Below, one piece after another: positions 41,137-50,621 of a stretch of 64,000 nucleotides of DNA. Numbering within the stretch: the stretch's first letter is position 1; each line of letters opens with the position of its first letter. The notes beneath the pieces are model-generated. The model was not told the DNA's origin and ran no database searches. It saw only the letters and a program-made list of their open reading frames with translations. Source of the stretch: Ectopseudomonas chengduensis (lineage in GTDB: Bacteria > Pseudomonadota > Gammaproteobacteria > Pseudomonadales > Pseudomonadaceae); contig NZ_FMZQ01000020.1 of the NCBI RefSeq assembly GCF_900102635.1, positions 1 to 64,000 of the forward strand, given 5' to 3'. A program made the translations under genes and the position numbers.

Positions 41137-42960
41137 TCAAGCCTTGTTGGCTTTCTTGGCAGCGCGGGTGCGCTCGCCTTCGTCGAGGATCTTCTTGCGC
41201 AGACGGATCGACTTCGGCGTCACTTCGCACAATTCATCGTCCTGGATGAACTCCAGCGCCTGCTCCAGGGTGAAGCGAACCGGCGGTACCAGGGCGATGG
41301 TTTCGTCCTTGCCCGAAGCACGCATGTTGTCGAGCTTCTTGCCTTTGGTGGGGTTGACGCCCAGGTCGTTGTCGCGGCTGTTCAGGCCGACGATCTGACC
41401 GTTGTAGATCTCCTGGCCGTGCTCGACGAACAGCTTGCCACGCGCCTGCAGGGTTTCCAGGGAGTAGGTCAGCGCCTTGCCGGTGTCGATCGACACCAGT
41501 ACGCCGTTCTGACGGCCAGACATGGTGCCCGGCTTGACGGTGTCGTAACGGTCGAAGATCGAGGTCAGGATGCCGGCGCCGTTGGTCAGGGTCAGGAACT
41601 GGTTACGGAAACCGATCAGACCGCGAGCCGGGATGTTGTATTCCAGACGCACGCGACCTTTGCCGTCCGGCGACATGTTGGTCAGGTCGCCCTTACGCAG
41701 GCCCATTTCTTCCATGACCTTGCCCTGGGATTCTTCAGGGATGTCGATGGTGACGTTCTCGAACGGCTCCTGCTTGACGCCGTTCACTTCGCGGATGATC
41801 ACTTCCGGACGGCCAACGCCCATTTCGAAGCCTTCGCGACGCATGGTTTCGATCAGTACCGAGAGGTGCAGCTCGCCACGACCGGAGACCTTGAACTTGT
41901 CGGCGCTGTCGCCTTCTTCAACGCGCAGGGCCACGTTGTACAGCAGTTCCTTGTCCAGACGCTCCTTGATGTTGCGGCTGGTGACGAACTTGCCTTCCTT
42001 GCCGCAGAACGGCGAATCGTTGACCTGGAAGGTCATCGAGACGGTCGGCTCGTCAACGGTCAGCGGCTTCATCGCTTCGACGTGGTTGATGTCGCACAGG
42101 GTATCGGAGATGAACAGCTGGTCCATACCGCTGACGCAGACGATGTCACCGGCGGTGGCTTCTTCGACGTCTACGCGGTGCAGGCCGTGGTGGCCCATCA
42201 GCTTGAGGATACGGCCGTTACGCTTCTTGCCGTCGACGTCGATGGCAGTCACCGGGGTGTTCGGCTTGATCTTGCCACGGGCAATACGGCCAACGCCGAT
42301 GATGCCGAGGAAGCTGTTGTAGTCCAGAGCGGAAATCTGCATCTGGAACGGGCCGTCGAGGTCGACTTTCGGCGCCGGTACGTGGTCAACGATGGCCTGG
42401 TACAGCGGAGTCAGGTCTTCGGCCATGTCGCTATGGTCGAGACCGGCGATGCCGTTCAGGGCGCTGGCGTAAACGACCTGGAAGTCGAGCTGCTCATCGG
42501 TGGCGCCGAGGTTGTCGAACAGGTCGAAGATCTGATCCATGACCCAATCCGGACGCGCGCCCGGACGGTCGATCTTGTTGATCACGACGATCGGCTTGAG
42601 GCCGGCTTCGAAGGCCTTCTTGGTCACGAAGCGGGTTTGCGGCATCGGGCCGTCCTGGGCGTCGACCACCAGCAGTACGGAGTCGACCATCGACATCACG
42701 CGCTCGACTTCACCACCGAAGTCGGCGTGGCCGGGGGTGTCGACGATGTTGATGCGGTAGTCGTTCCACTTGATGGCGGTGTTCTTGGCCAGAATGGTGA
42801 TGCCACGCTCTTTTTCCTGGTCGTTGCTGTCCATCACGCGCTCGTCGTTGAGCTCGTTGCGTTCCAGAGTGCCGGACTGACGCAGCAGGGCGTCGACGAG
42901 GGTGGTTTTGCCATGGTCGACGTGGGCGATGATGGCGATGTTGCGCAGATTTTCGATCAC
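41137..42960 (-). CDS. typA: Ribosome-binding GTPase TypA/BipA
   Basis: This 607-residue translational GTPase has G1 AHVDHGKTT, G2 and G3 DTPGHADFGGEV, G4 NKIDRPGARP, EF-Tu-like domain 2, EF-G-like domains and the C-terminal BipA-specific domain. It aids ribosome assembly and cold or stress adaptation. The start is the GTG at 42960 giving MIENLRNIAIIAHVD, the normal family start. It faces gbcA and lies behind thiI on the same strand, separated by 150 bases. Confidence 0.96.
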   Translation of the reverse strand: MIENLRNIAIIAHVDHGKTTLVDALLRQSGTLERNELNDERVMDSNDQEKERGITILAKNTAIKWNDYRINIVDTPGHADFGGEVERVMSMVDSVLLVVDAQDGPMPQTRFVTKKAFEAGLKPIVVINKIDRPGARPDWVMDQIFDLFDNLGATDEQLDFQVVYASALNGIAGLDHSDMAEDLTPLYQAIVDHVPAPKVDLDGPFQMQISALDYNSFLGIIGVGRIARGKIKPNTPVTAIDVDGKKRNGRILKLMGHHGLHRVDVEEATAGDIVCVSGMDQLFISDTLCDINHVEAMKPLTVDEPTVSMTFQVNDSPFCGKEGKFVTSRNIKERLDKELLYNVALRVEEGDSADKFKVSGRGELHLSVLIETMRREGFEMGVGRPEVIIREVNGVKQEPFENVTIDIPEESQGKVMEEMGLRKGDLTNMSPDGKGRVRLEYNIPARGLIGFRNQFLTLTNGAGILTSIFDRYDTVKPGTMSGRQNGVLVSIDTGKALTYSLETLQARGKLFVEHGQEIYNGQIVGLNSRDNDLGVNPTKGKKLDNMRASGKDETIALVPPVRFTLEQALEFIQDDELCEVTPKSIRLRKKILDEGERTRAAKKANKA

Positions 42961-43110
42961 TGTGTGTATCTCGATCAGAGGATTCGGTGTGTCGCCCAGC
43001 CTGGACGACGAATATGAAGAAAACTGTTTCAGCGAGCTGAATGGGGTGTCGCCGCTGGCGAACGGTCGGGAGGGCGATGGCGGATACTTCCGCCATTGAG
43101 CCCCGGCGTT

Positions 43111-44565
43111 CTATGCCGGACGATAAACGCGCACATTGGCATGTCCCTCGCTCAGCAGATGGTGGGCATGCAGACGGCTCATCACGCCCTTGTCGCAATA
43201 CAGCAGGTACTGGCGATTCTCATCCAGTTCCTTGAATTTGTTGTTCAACGCGTAGAACGGCAGCGCCTGCACTTCGATGCCCGGCACGTTCAGCGGCTCG
43301 TCTTCGGCGGCATCAGGGTGGCGGATGTCGATGACGATCTGCCCGGCCAGCGCTTCACGCACCTCCTCGACCTGCACGTCCTTGCCCAGCTCGTCGATCA
43401 CGCGGTCGATGGGCAGTTGGGTGGCGCGTTCGAGGGCGCGTTCGAGGATGGCCATGTCGAACTGGGCCTCCTCGTGCTCGATGCGGTAACCGCGCGCCTT
43501 GGTGGTCGGGTTGACCGAGATCACGCCGCAGTACTCAGGCATGTTCTTGGCGAACTCGGCGGTACCAATGCGTGTGGCAGTGTCGATGATGTCCTGCTTG
43601 TGGCTGGCGATCAGCGGACGCATGACCAGCATGTCGGTGGCCGAATCGATCACCGCGAGGTTGGTCAGGGTCTGGCTGGAAACCTGGCTGATCGCCTCGC
43701 CGGTGACCAGCGCCTCGATCTGCAGCTTTTCGGCGACACGGGTGGCAGCGCGCAGCATCATGCGCTTGAGGATAACGCCCATCTGGCTGTTGTCGACCTT
43801 GCCGAGAATTTCGCCGACCACTTCCTCGAACGGCACGCTGACGAACAGCACGCGCTGCGAGCGGCCGAACTTCTGCCAGATATAGTGCGCCACTTCCATC
43901 ACGCCCAGTTCGTGAGCACGGCCACCGAGGTTGAAGAAGCAGAAGTGGCTGACCAGGCCGCGACGCATCATCTGGTAGGCCGCCACGGTGGAGTCGAAGC
44001 CACCACTCATCAGCACCAGGGTCTGCTCCAGCGAGCCCAGCGGGTAACCGCCGAGGCCTTCGTGACGGTTGTGCACCACGAACAGGCGCTGGTCGCGAAT
44101 CTCCATGCGCACTTCGACGTCCGGCTTCTTCAGGTCGATGCCAGCGGCATCGCATTCGCGACGCAGGCGCGAACCGACATGACGCTCGACATCGATGGAA
44201 GAAAACTCATGCTTGCCGCCGCGCTTGCAACGCACGGCGAAAATCTTGCCCGGCAGTTGCTCGGCGTAATGACGCTTGCAGTGTTCGGTGATGTCGTCCA
44301 GATCGCCCAGCGGGTATTCATTGACCTCGAGGAACAGACCGATACCCGGCGTGTTGCGCAGGCGTTCGGTCATCTCGGCGAGCAGCTTGGGATCGTCCAG
44401 ATCGGTTTCGACCTCGAGGTTGTCCCAGACACCGGTCACCCGCAGTTCGGGGTCAAGATCGCGCAGCACGGAGCGAATGTTCTTCCCCAACTGGCGGATG
44501 AACTGCTTGCGCACCGGGCGGCTCTTGATGGTGATTTCCGGGAAAACTTTGACGATGAGCTTCAT
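43111..44565 (-). CDS. thiI: tRNA sulfurtransferase ThiI
   Basis: This 484-residue enzyme makes 4-thiouridine in tRNA and passes sulfur to thiamine synthesis. An N-terminal THUMP region is followed by the PP-loop LVLMSGGFDSTVAAY near residue 180 and a C-terminal rhodanese domain with its catalytic Cys in YCDKGVMSR. Keeping the rhodanese Cys predicts thiazole sulfur transfer too. The ATG at 44565 (MKLIVKVFPEIT) is the standard start; a 21-codon extension is rejected. Confidence 0.95.
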   Translation of the reverse strand: MKLIVKVFPEITIKSRPVRKQFIRQLGKNIRSVLRDLDPELRVTGVWDNLEVETDLDDPKLLAEMTERLRNTPGIGLFLEVNEYPLGDLDDITEHCKRHYAEQLPGKIFAVRCKRGGKHEFSSIDVERHVGSRLRRECDAAGIDLKKPDVEVRMEIRDQRLFVVHNRHEGLGGYPLGSLEQTLVLMSGGFDSTVAAYQMMRRGLVSHFCFFNLGGRAHELGVMEVAHYIWQKFGRSQRVLFVSVPFEEVVGEILGKVDNSQMGVILKRMMLRAATRVAEKLQIEALVTGEAISQVSSQTLTNLAVIDSATDMLVMRPLIASHKQDIIDTATRIGTAEFAKNMPEYCGVISVNPTTKARGYRIEHEEAQFDMAILERALERATQLPIDRVIDELGKDVQVEEVREALAGQIVIDIRHPDAAEDEPLNVPGIEVQALPFYALNNKFKELDENRQYLLYCDKGVMSRLHAHHLLSEGHANVRVYRPA

Positions 44566-44645
44566 GAATAGAGCGCCCGCTTGGGGGACGAAAAAACAGG
44601 GGCGCGGATTATAGCGGAAATTGTTCAAGCTTTGACCAAAAATAC

Positions 44646-44709
44646 TGCACCACCCATATAGCGCACCAAAATGGATCTTTTTCGAAATTAAAGGCCCTTA
44701 AATGGTGCA
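44646..44709. promoter_or_regulatory. NtrC-binding region upstream of glnA
   Basis: Three sites related to TGCACCA-N3-TGGTGCA are spaced within 64 bases: half site TGCACCA at 44646-44652, CGCACCAAAATGGATCT at 44662-44678, and GGCCCTTAAATGGTGCA at 44693-44709 with a perfect right half. They lie 75-135 bases upstream of a -24/-12 promoter, a typical enhancer position for NtrC. Confidence 0.7.
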
Positions 44710-44781
44710 AATATTTCTGGTGAATTGCCGCGCAGACGGCGCAGCACCTGAGCTTCGTGGCTTCTGCCCAATAAAGGGCAC

Positions 44782-44797
44782 TGGCATGCAATTTGCT
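44782..44797 (+). promoter_or_regulatory. Sigma54-type promoter of glnA
   Basis: TGGCATGCAATTTGCT fits the -24/-12 consensus TGGCACG-N4-TTGCW with one change in the -24 part. The GG and GC are 10 bases apart. It lies about 97 bases before the glnA start and downstream of the NtrC-type sites. Confidence 0.85.
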
Positions 44798-44893
44798 CCC
44801 TTGTGAGGCAGGTCGCCCTGGAGGACTATCCCGCCGGGCTTCACCGCATCTTCAAGGCTTATCGATAAGAGCCTTTTCCACCTGGAGGACAAC

Positions 44894-46300
44894 ATGTCTA
44901 AGGCTGTTCAACTGATCAAAGAACACGACGTGAAGTGGGTAGACCTGCGCTTCACCGATACCAAGGGCAAGCAGCACCACGTGACCATGCCGGCCCGTGA
45001 CGCCCTGGACGACGATTTCTTCGAGCACGGCAAAATGTTCGACGGCTCCTCCATTCATGGCTGGAAAGGCATCGAAGCCTCCGACATGATCCTGATGCCG
45101 GTAGACGATACCGCCGTTCTGGACCCGTTCACCGAAGAGCCGACCCTGATCCTGGTCTGCGACATCATCGAGCCGAGCACCATGCAAGGCTACGACCGCG
45201 ACCCGCGCTCCATCGCCAAGCGCGCTGAAGAGTTCCTCAAAGGCACCGGCATCGGTGACACCGTATTCGTTGGCCCGGAGCCCGAGTTCTTCATCTTCGA
45301 CGAAGTGAAGTTCAAGTCCGACATCTCCGGCTCGATGTTCAAGATCTACTCCGAGCAAGGCTCCTGGATGACCGACGGCGACGTCGAAGGCGGCAACAAG
45401 GGCCACCGTCCAGCCGTCAAAGGCGGTTACTTCCCGGTTCCGCCGTGCGACCACGACCACGAAATCCGTACTGCCATGTGCAACGCCATGGAAGAAATGG
45501 GCCTGGTCGTCGAAGTGCACCACCACGAAGTGGCCACTGCCGGTCAGAACGAAATCGGCGTGAAGTTCAACACCCTGGTCGCCAAGGCTGACGAAGTTCA
45601 GACCCTGAAGTACTGCGTGCACAACGTAGCCGACGCCTATGGCAAGACCGCTACCTTCATGCCGAAGCCGCTGTACGGCGACAACGGTTCGGGCATGCAC
45701 GTGCACATGTCGATCTCCAAAGACGGCAAGAACACCTTCGCTGGCGAAGGCTATGCCGGCCTGTCCGAGACCGCTCTGTACTTCATCGGCGGCATCATCA
45801 AGCACGGTAAGGCCCTGAACGGCTTCACCAACCCGTCGACCAACTCCTACAAGCGTCTGGTTCCGGGCTTCGAAGCACCGGTGATGCTGGCCTACTCGGC
45901 TCGCAACCGCTCCGCCTCGATCCGTATCCCGTACGTTGCCAGCCCGAAAGCCCGCCGCATCGAAGCCCGCTTCCCGGACCCGGCTGCCAACCCGTACCTG
46001 GCCTTCGCTGCTCTGCTGATGGCCGGTATCGACGGCATCCAGAACAAGATCCACCCGGGCGATGCGGCCGACAAAAACCTGTACGACCTGCCGCCGGAAG
46101 AAGGCAAGCTGATCCCGCAAGTCTGCGGCAGCCTGAAAGAAGCCCTGGAAGAGCTGGACAAGGGCCGTGCGTTCCTGACCAAGGGCGGCGTGTTCTCCGA
46201 CGACTTCATCGATGCCTACATCGAGCTGAAATCCGAAGAAGAAATCAAGGTACGTACCTTCGTACACCCGCTGGAATACGACCTGTACTACAGCGTCTAA
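44894..46300 (+). CDS. glnA: Glutamine synthetase, type I
   Basis: This 468-residue enzyme assimilates ammonia by ATP-dependent synthesis of glutamine. Signatures: FDGSSIHGW, NPSTNSYKRLVPGFEAPV, NRSASIRIP and the adenylylation site NLYDLPPEE, with the Tyr at residue 397 as in E. coli. It is therefore GlnE-controlled in addition to NtrC/sigma54 control of transcription. The start at 44894 follows TGGAGGACAAC. A tandem hairpin terminator lies directly after it; two DUF4124 genes and ntrBC follow. Confidence 0.97.
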   Translation: MSKAVQLIKEHDVKWVDLRFTDTKGKQHHVTMPARDALDDDFFEHGKMFDGSSIHGWKGIEASDMILMPVDDTAVLDPFTEEPTLILVCDIIEPSTMQGYDRDPRSIAKRAEEFLKGTGIGDTVFVGPEPEFFIFDEVKFKSDISGSMFKIYSEQGSWMTDGDVEGGNKGHRPAVKGGYFPVPPCDHDHEIRTAMCNAMEEMGLVVEVHHHEVATAGQNEIGVKFNTLVAKADEVQTLKYCVHNVADAYGKTATFMPKPLYGDNGSGMHVHMSISKDGKNTFAGEGYAGLSETALYFIGGIIKHGKALNGFTNPSTNSYKRLVPGFEAPVMLAYSARNRSASIRIPYVASPKARRIEARFPDPAANPYLAFAALLMAGIDGIQNKIHPGDAADKNLYDLPPEEGKLIPQVCGSLKEALEELDKGRAFLTKGGVFSDDFIDAYIELKSEEEIKVRTFVHPLEYDLYYSV

Positions 46301-46309
46301 GCCAGTCTC

Positions 46310-46370
46310 GCGCCGCCCTCGTGCGGCGCCTTTCAAAAGCCCTGCCCGGCCCTGCCTGGCGGGGCTTTTT
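46310..46370 (+). terminator. Tandem hairpin terminator of glnA
   Basis: GCGCCGCCCTCGTGCGGCGC (46310-46329) forms a first hairpin. A second, from AAAAGCCCTGCC to GGCGGGGCTTTTT (46335-46370), has a T tail and is the rho-independent terminator. Confidence 0.88.
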
Positions 46371-46396
46371 CATGGACACGCAGCGGCACCATGCCC

Positions 46397-46465
46397 TGTA
46401 GGAGCGAGCATCGCGATGCGAACCTGGCGACCTGAAGAGCTTCGCTCGCGACGCTCGCGCCTACG
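46397..46465. repeat. Inverted GTAGGAGCGAGC-type repeat
   Basis: TGTAGGAGCGAGCATCGCG (46398 on) faces GCGACGCTCGCGCCTAC (ends 46465), separated by AACCTGGCGACCTGAAGAG. It is related to the repeats at 25103 and 54431. It lies between the glnA terminator and the DUF4124 genes. Confidence 0.65.
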
Positions 46466-46577
46466 GCAGATCCGCGTCCACTTTTTGTAGCCGAATATCA
46501 CAGCTGCGGCGCCCTGCGCTTGCCAGGAACCGCCAGCAGTGCAAGGCTTAGCGCATCATCCGCGGAAGGATCGGCCC

Positions 46578-47144
46578 ATGCGCCCGCTACTCGCCTGCCT
46601 GCTGCTTGCCCTGGCCTTGCCGGCCAATGCGCAGATCTACAAATACATCGACGCCAACGGCAACACGGTCTTCACCAACCAGCCGCCCGATGGCGCAGCA
46701 GCCGAGAGCGTCAACCTGCCACCAACCAATACGGTAGAGATGCAGACGCCCAACATTCCTGCGGACACCAGCGGCGACACCTCAGCACAGAGCGCGGCCC
46801 CTTACTCCGTGTTGAGCCTGACCGGTATCCCGGATGATGAAGCCATGCGCGCCAACAACGGCACCTTCGTCGTCGGGGTGAATATCCAGCCACGTCTGCA
46901 ACCCGGCCACCAGCTGCGGCTGATTCTCGATGGCGAACCATACGGCCAGGCCAGCAACGTACCGAGCCTGCAGCTGACCAATGTCGAGCGCGGCGAACAC
47001 AGCCTGGCGGTGGCAGTGGTCTTGGGTGAGCGCATCATCCAGCAGAGCGCCACCGAAACCTTTACCGTGCAGCGCATCAGCGTCAACAGCCCTGCCCGCC
47101 CACCTGTGACGCCACCGCGTCCGACCCCAAGACCTGCGAACTGA
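46578..47144 (+). CDS. DUF4124-domain exported protein
   Basis: This 188-residue protein has a signal peptide (about 1-19, cut after LPANA) followed by the DUF4124 motif QIYKYIDANGNTVFTNQPP and a second half with Ig-like character (GRHQLRLILDGEPYGQ region, near residue 115). The ATG at 46578 is right for the leader. It is paralogous to the next gene (five bases apart, same strand) and both sit between glnA and ntrBC, as in other Pseudomonas. The function is unknown; such proteins are periplasmic. Confidence 0.85.
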   Translation: MRPLLACLLLALALPANAQIYKYIDANGNTVFTNQPPDGAAAESVNLPPTNTVEMQTPNIPADTSGDTSAQSAAPYSVLSLTGIPDDEAMRANNGTFVVGVNIQPRLQPGHQLRLILDGEPYGQASNVPSLQLTNVERGEHSLAVAVVLGERIIQQSATETFTVQRISVNSPARPPVTPPRPTPRPAN

Positions 47145-47149
47145 TCACG

Positions 47150-47767
47150 ATGCGTACACTGCTGCTCTGCCTGCTGTTCGTCACCCAAGCAGCTTCGGCT
47201 CAGGTCTATACCTATATCGATGCTGAAGGTAACCGCGTTTTCACTGACAAACCGCGCAGCAGCAATGCCGAACGGGTGATGCTGGCGCCGTCCAACAGCG
47301 CGCAAATGAGCCAGCCCCAACCCACGGTGCGCATGGCCTCGCCACCTGCGGTAAGCAAACCGACCGTGCACTATCAGCTGCTGCGCATTCTGGTGCCGGA
47401 GCCGGACGCCTCGATCCATAACGGTTCCGGCGACATGATCGTCACCCTCAACAGCGAGCCGGGTCTGCTGCCTGGCCACAGCTATCGGCTGCTGCTCAAT
47501 GGCGAGCCCCAGGGCGAGACAAGCCGCAGCCCGGTCTTCTCCCTGCAGCATGTCGACCGCGGCACGCACCAACTGGTGGCAGAAATCATCGACTCCGCTG
47601 GCCTCATCGTCGAACGCACACCGGCACAACCCTTTCACATGCACCGCATGACCCTGGCGCAGAAGCGCAAGATCAATCCGTGCAAGAAGGATGAATACGG
47701 CGTTCGCCCCGAATGCCCGCTGAAAGACAAACCCAAGGAAGAGGTCAGCATCCTTCCCTTCTTCTGA
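47150..47767 (+). CDS. DUF4124-domain exported protein (tandem paralogue)
   Basis: This 205-residue protein has a signal peptide (about 1-16, cut after QAASA), the DUF4124 motif QVYTYIDAEGNRVFTDKPR and a second-half fold like its upstream neighbour (LLPGHSYRLLLNGEPQGE). The C-terminus is short, with two Cys. The genes are a tandem duplication with modest similarity, arguing for an old event. They are transcribed towards ntrBC. No function can be given. Confidence 0.85.
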   Translation: MRTLLLCLLFVTQAASAQVYTYIDAEGNRVFTDKPRSSNAERVMLAPSNSAQMSQPQPTVRMASPPAVSKPTVHYQLLRILVPEPDASIHNGSGDMIVTLNSEPGLLPGHSYRLLLNGEPQGETSRSPVFSLQHVDRGTHQLVAEIIDSAGLIVERTPAQPFHMHRMTLAQKRKINPCKKDEYGVRPECPLKDKPKEEVSILPFF

Positions 47768-47774
47768 ATTCGAT

Positions 47775-47791
47775 CGCACCTTAATGGTGCA
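47775..47791. promoter_or_regulatory. NtrC-binding site upstream of ntrB
   Basis: CGCACCTTAATGGTGCA matches the palindrome TGCACCA-N3-TGGTGCA at all but two fixed positions, a better fit than the glnA sites. A second half site GCGCACCACC follows at 47797. It lies about 165 bases before the ntrB start and so may repress or autoregulate the kinase-regulator pair. Confidence 0.75.
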
Positions 47792-47955
47792 ATCGAGCGC
47801 ACCACCTCCTAAGCTCTCCCTGTTTTGGGTCGCTTTTCCACGCCCTGCTTCGCCGCAGTACCACCAAAACCTGGCAGACCGCACAAATAATGCGTCTTTT
47901 CGGGGCCTTGGTTTGCTTCTTGCATTTTCCTGCCCATTGCCGGAAAGCACTGCCT

Positions 47956-49044
47956 ATGACCATCAATGACGCGCTGCACCGCCTGCTACTCGACAACCTG
48001 ACCACCGCTACCCTGCTGCTCAACAGCCAGCTGTGCCTTGAGTACATGAACCCGGCGGCGGAAATGCTCCTGGCCGTCAGCGGCCAGCGCAGCCATGGTC
48101 AGTTCATCAGTGACCTGTTCACCGAATCGCCAGAGGCGCTGTCGTCGCTGCGCCAGGCGGTGGAGCAGGCACATCCGTTCAACAAGCGTGAAGCCGTACT
48201 GACCTCGGTCACTGGCCAGACGCTGACCGTGGACTACGCCGTCACCCCACTGTTCAGCAAGGGTGAAACCCTGCTGCTGCTGGAGGTGCACCCGCGTGAT
48301 CGCCTGCTGCGTATCACCAAGGAAGAGGCGCAGCTGTCCAAGCAGGAAACCACCAAACTGCTGGTGCGCGGCCTGGCCCACGAGATCAAGAATCCACTCG
48401 GCGGCATTCGCGGCGCAGCACAACTGCTGTCGCGCGAACTGCCCAACGAAGAGCTCAAGGACTACACCAACGTCATCATCGAAGAGGCCGACCGCCTGCG
48501 TAACCTGGTCGACCGCATGCTTGGCTCGAACAAGCTGCCGTCGCTGGCAATGACCAATATCCACGAGGTGCTGGAGCGCGTCGCCAACCTGATCGAAGCG
48601 GAAAGCCAGGGCAGCATCACCTTGGTGCGCGACTACGACCCGAGCATTCCGGACCTGCTGATTGACCGCGAGCAGATGATCCAGGCCGTACTCAATATCG
48701 TGCGCAACGCCATGCAGGCCATCGCCGGGCAGAAGCACGACATGGGCCTCGGGCGCATCAGCCTGCGTACCCGCACCCTGCGCCAGTTCACTATCGGCCA
48801 CACCCGTCACCGCCTGGTGGTCAAGGTCGAGATCATCGACAACGGCCCCGGCATCCCGCCTGAGCTGCAGGAAACCATCTTCTATCCCATGGTCAGCGGG
48901 CGTGCCGACGGCACCGGCCTGGGCCTGGCCATCACCCAGAACATCATCAGTCAGCACCAGGGCCTGATCGAGTGCGAGAGCTATCCCGGCCACACCGTAT
49001 TCTCGATCTTCCTACCGCTGGAACAAGGAGCGCCCACGCCATGA
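47956..49044 (+). CDS. glnL: Nitrogen regulation histidine kinase NtrB
   Basis: This 362-residue cytoplasmic kinase/phosphatase of the nitrogen response has an N-terminal PAS-like region (about 1-115), phospho-acceptor His142 in RGLAHEIKNPLGG, N box NIVRNAMQAI and G box GLGLAITQNIISQH. It is controlled by PII. The ATG at 47956 gives MTINDALHRL, the usual start. The stop overlaps the ntrC start (ATGA). A near-perfect NtrC operator lies upstream. Confidence 0.95.
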   Translation: MTINDALHRLLLDNLTTATLLLNSQLCLEYMNPAAEMLLAVSGQRSHGQFISDLFTESPEALSSLRQAVEQAHPFNKREAVLTSVTGQTLTVDYAVTPLFSKGETLLLLEVHPRDRLLRITKEEAQLSKQETTKLLVRGLAHEIKNPLGGIRGAAQLLSRELPNEELKDYTNVIIEEADRLRNLVDRMLGSNKLPSLAMTNIHEVLERVANLIEAESQGSITLVRDYDPSIPDLLIDREQMIQAVLNIVRNAMQAIAGQKHDMGLGRISLRTRTLRQFTIGHTRHRLVVKVEIIDNGPGIPPELQETIFYPMVSGRADGTGLGLAITQNIISQHQGLIECESYPGHTVFSIFLPLEQGAPTP

Positions 49045-50474
49045 GCCGCAGTGAAACCGTCTGGATTGTCGACGACGATCGTTCCATCCGCTGGGTACTG
49101 GAAAAGGCCCTGCAACAGGAAGGCATGACCACCCAGAGTTTCGACAGCGCCGACGGTGTACTCGCCCGCCTGACCCGCCAACAGCCGGACGTGATCATCT
49201 CCGACATCCGCATGCCCGGCGCCAGCGGCCTCGACCTGCTGGCCCGCATCCGCGAGCTGTACCCGCGCCTGCCGGTGATCATCATGACCGCGCATTCGGA
49301 CCTGGACAGCGCGGTAGCCAGCTACCAGGGCGGCGCCTTCGAGTACCTGCCCAAGCCCTTCGACGTCGATGAGGCCGTTTCGCTGGTCAAGCGCGCCTTC
49401 CAGCACGCCCAGGAACAACAGAGCCTGGCCGTCCCGGCTGCGCAGGCGCGCACCCCGGAAATCATCGGTGAAGCGCCAGCGATGCAGGAGGTGTTCCGCG
49501 CTATTGGCCGCTTGAGCCACTCCAATATCACCGTGCTGATCAACGGCGAATCCGGCACGGGTAAAGAGCTGGTGGCCCACGCCCTGCACCGCCACAGCCC
49601 GCGCGCTGCAGCGCCGTTCATCGCGCTGAACATGGCGGCGATTCCCAAGGATCTGATGGAATCCGAGCTGTTCGGTCACGAGAAAGGCGCCTTCACCGGC
49701 GCGGCCAACCAGCGTCGCGGCCGTTTCGAGCAGGCCGATGGCGGCACCCTGTTCCTCGACGAAATCGGCGACATGCCAGCTGACACTCAGACCCGCCTGC
49801 TGCGCGTGCTGGCCGATGGCGAGTTCTACCGCGTTGGTGGTCACACCCCGGTGAAGGTGGACGTGCGCATCATCGCCGCCACCCACCAGAACCTGGAAAC
49901 CCTGGTACAGGCCGGCAAGTTCCGTGAAGACCTGTTCCACCGCCTCAACGTCATTCGTATCCATATCCCGCGCCTGGCCGACCGCCGCGAGGACATCCCG
50001 ACCCTGGCTCATCACTTCCTCGCCCGCGCCGCGCAGGAGCTGGCGGTCGAGCCCAAGCTGCTCAAGAGCGAAACCGAGGATTACCTCAAGCACCTGCCCT
50101 GGCCGGGCAACGTGCGCCAGCTGGAGAACACCTGCCGCTGGATCACCGTCATGGCCTCGGGCCGTGAGGTGCATGTCGACGACCTGCCACCGGAGCTGCT
50201 GACCCAGCCGCAGGACGCCGCACCGGTGACCAACTGGGAACAGGCGCTGCGCCTGTGGGCCGACCAGGCCCTGGCACGCGGCCAGTCCAACCTGCTCGAC
50301 AGCGCTGTGCCGGCGTTCGAGCGCATCATGATCGAGACCGCGCTCAAGCACACCGCCGGCCGCCGCCGCGACGCCGCCCTGCTGCTGGGTTGGGGCCGCA
50401 ACACCCTGACGCGCAAGATCAAGGAGCTGGGCATGAAGGTCGACGGCGGGGACGACGACGACAGCGACGACTGA
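49041..50474 (+). CDS. glnG: Nitrogen regulation response regulator NtrC
   Basis: This 477-residue sigma54 activator has a receiver with phospho-Asp55 in VIISDIRMPGASG, an AAA+ domain with Walker A NGESGTGKE, the complete GAFTGA loop (HEKGAFTGAAN) and Walker B LFLDEIGD, and a Fis-type helix-turn-helix at the C-terminus (RRRDAALLLGWGRNTLTRKIK). It acts on the sites upstream of glnA and ntrB. A short Asp-rich tail (GGDDDDSDD) ends the protein. It is translationally coupled to ntrB. Confidence 0.96.
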   Translation: MSRSETVWIVDDDRSIRWVLEKALQQEGMTTQSFDSADGVLARLTRQQPDVIISDIRMPGASGLDLLARIRELYPRLPVIIMTAHSDLDSAVASYQGGAFEYLPKPFDVDEAVSLVKRAFQHAQEQQSLAVPAAQARTPEIIGEAPAMQEVFRAIGRLSHSNITVLINGESGTGKELVAHALHRHSPRAAAPFIALNMAAIPKDLMESELFGHEKGAFTGAANQRRGRFEQADGGTLFLDEIGDMPADTQTRLLRVLADGEFYRVGGHTPVKVDVRIIAATHQNLETLVQAGKFREDLFHRLNVIRIHIPRLADRREDIPTLAHHFLARAAQELAVEPKLLKSETEDYLKHLPWPGNVRQLENTCRWITVMASGREVHVDDLPPELLTQPQDAAPVTNWEQALRLWADQALARGQSNLLDSAVPAFERIMIETALKHTAGRRRDAALLLGWGRNTLTRKIKELGMKVDGGDDDDSDD

Positions 50475-50490
50475 TACCGCCAGCGTTACG

Positions 50491-50520
50491 AAAAAGGGCA
50501 TCCCGTGGGATGCCCTTTTT
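50491..50520. terminator. Bidirectional terminator between ntrC and the TM2 gene
   Basis: AAAAAGGGCATCCC (50491-50504) and GGGATGCCCTTTTT (50507-50520) form a perfect hairpin with A and T runs on both sides. Confidence 0.93.
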
Positions 50521-50621
50521 ATTTGCAGTCAGTGGCCGGCCATTGGTGGTGCGCACAGCGCACCCTACCCAGAGCGCGACGACCGCAGGGTGCGCCGCGC
50601 GCACCGCCTATTGAGGCAGAC

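Noticed and set aside
41419..43017. A 532-codon open frame opposite typA
   Set aside because: Shadow of a highly conserved GTPase gene.
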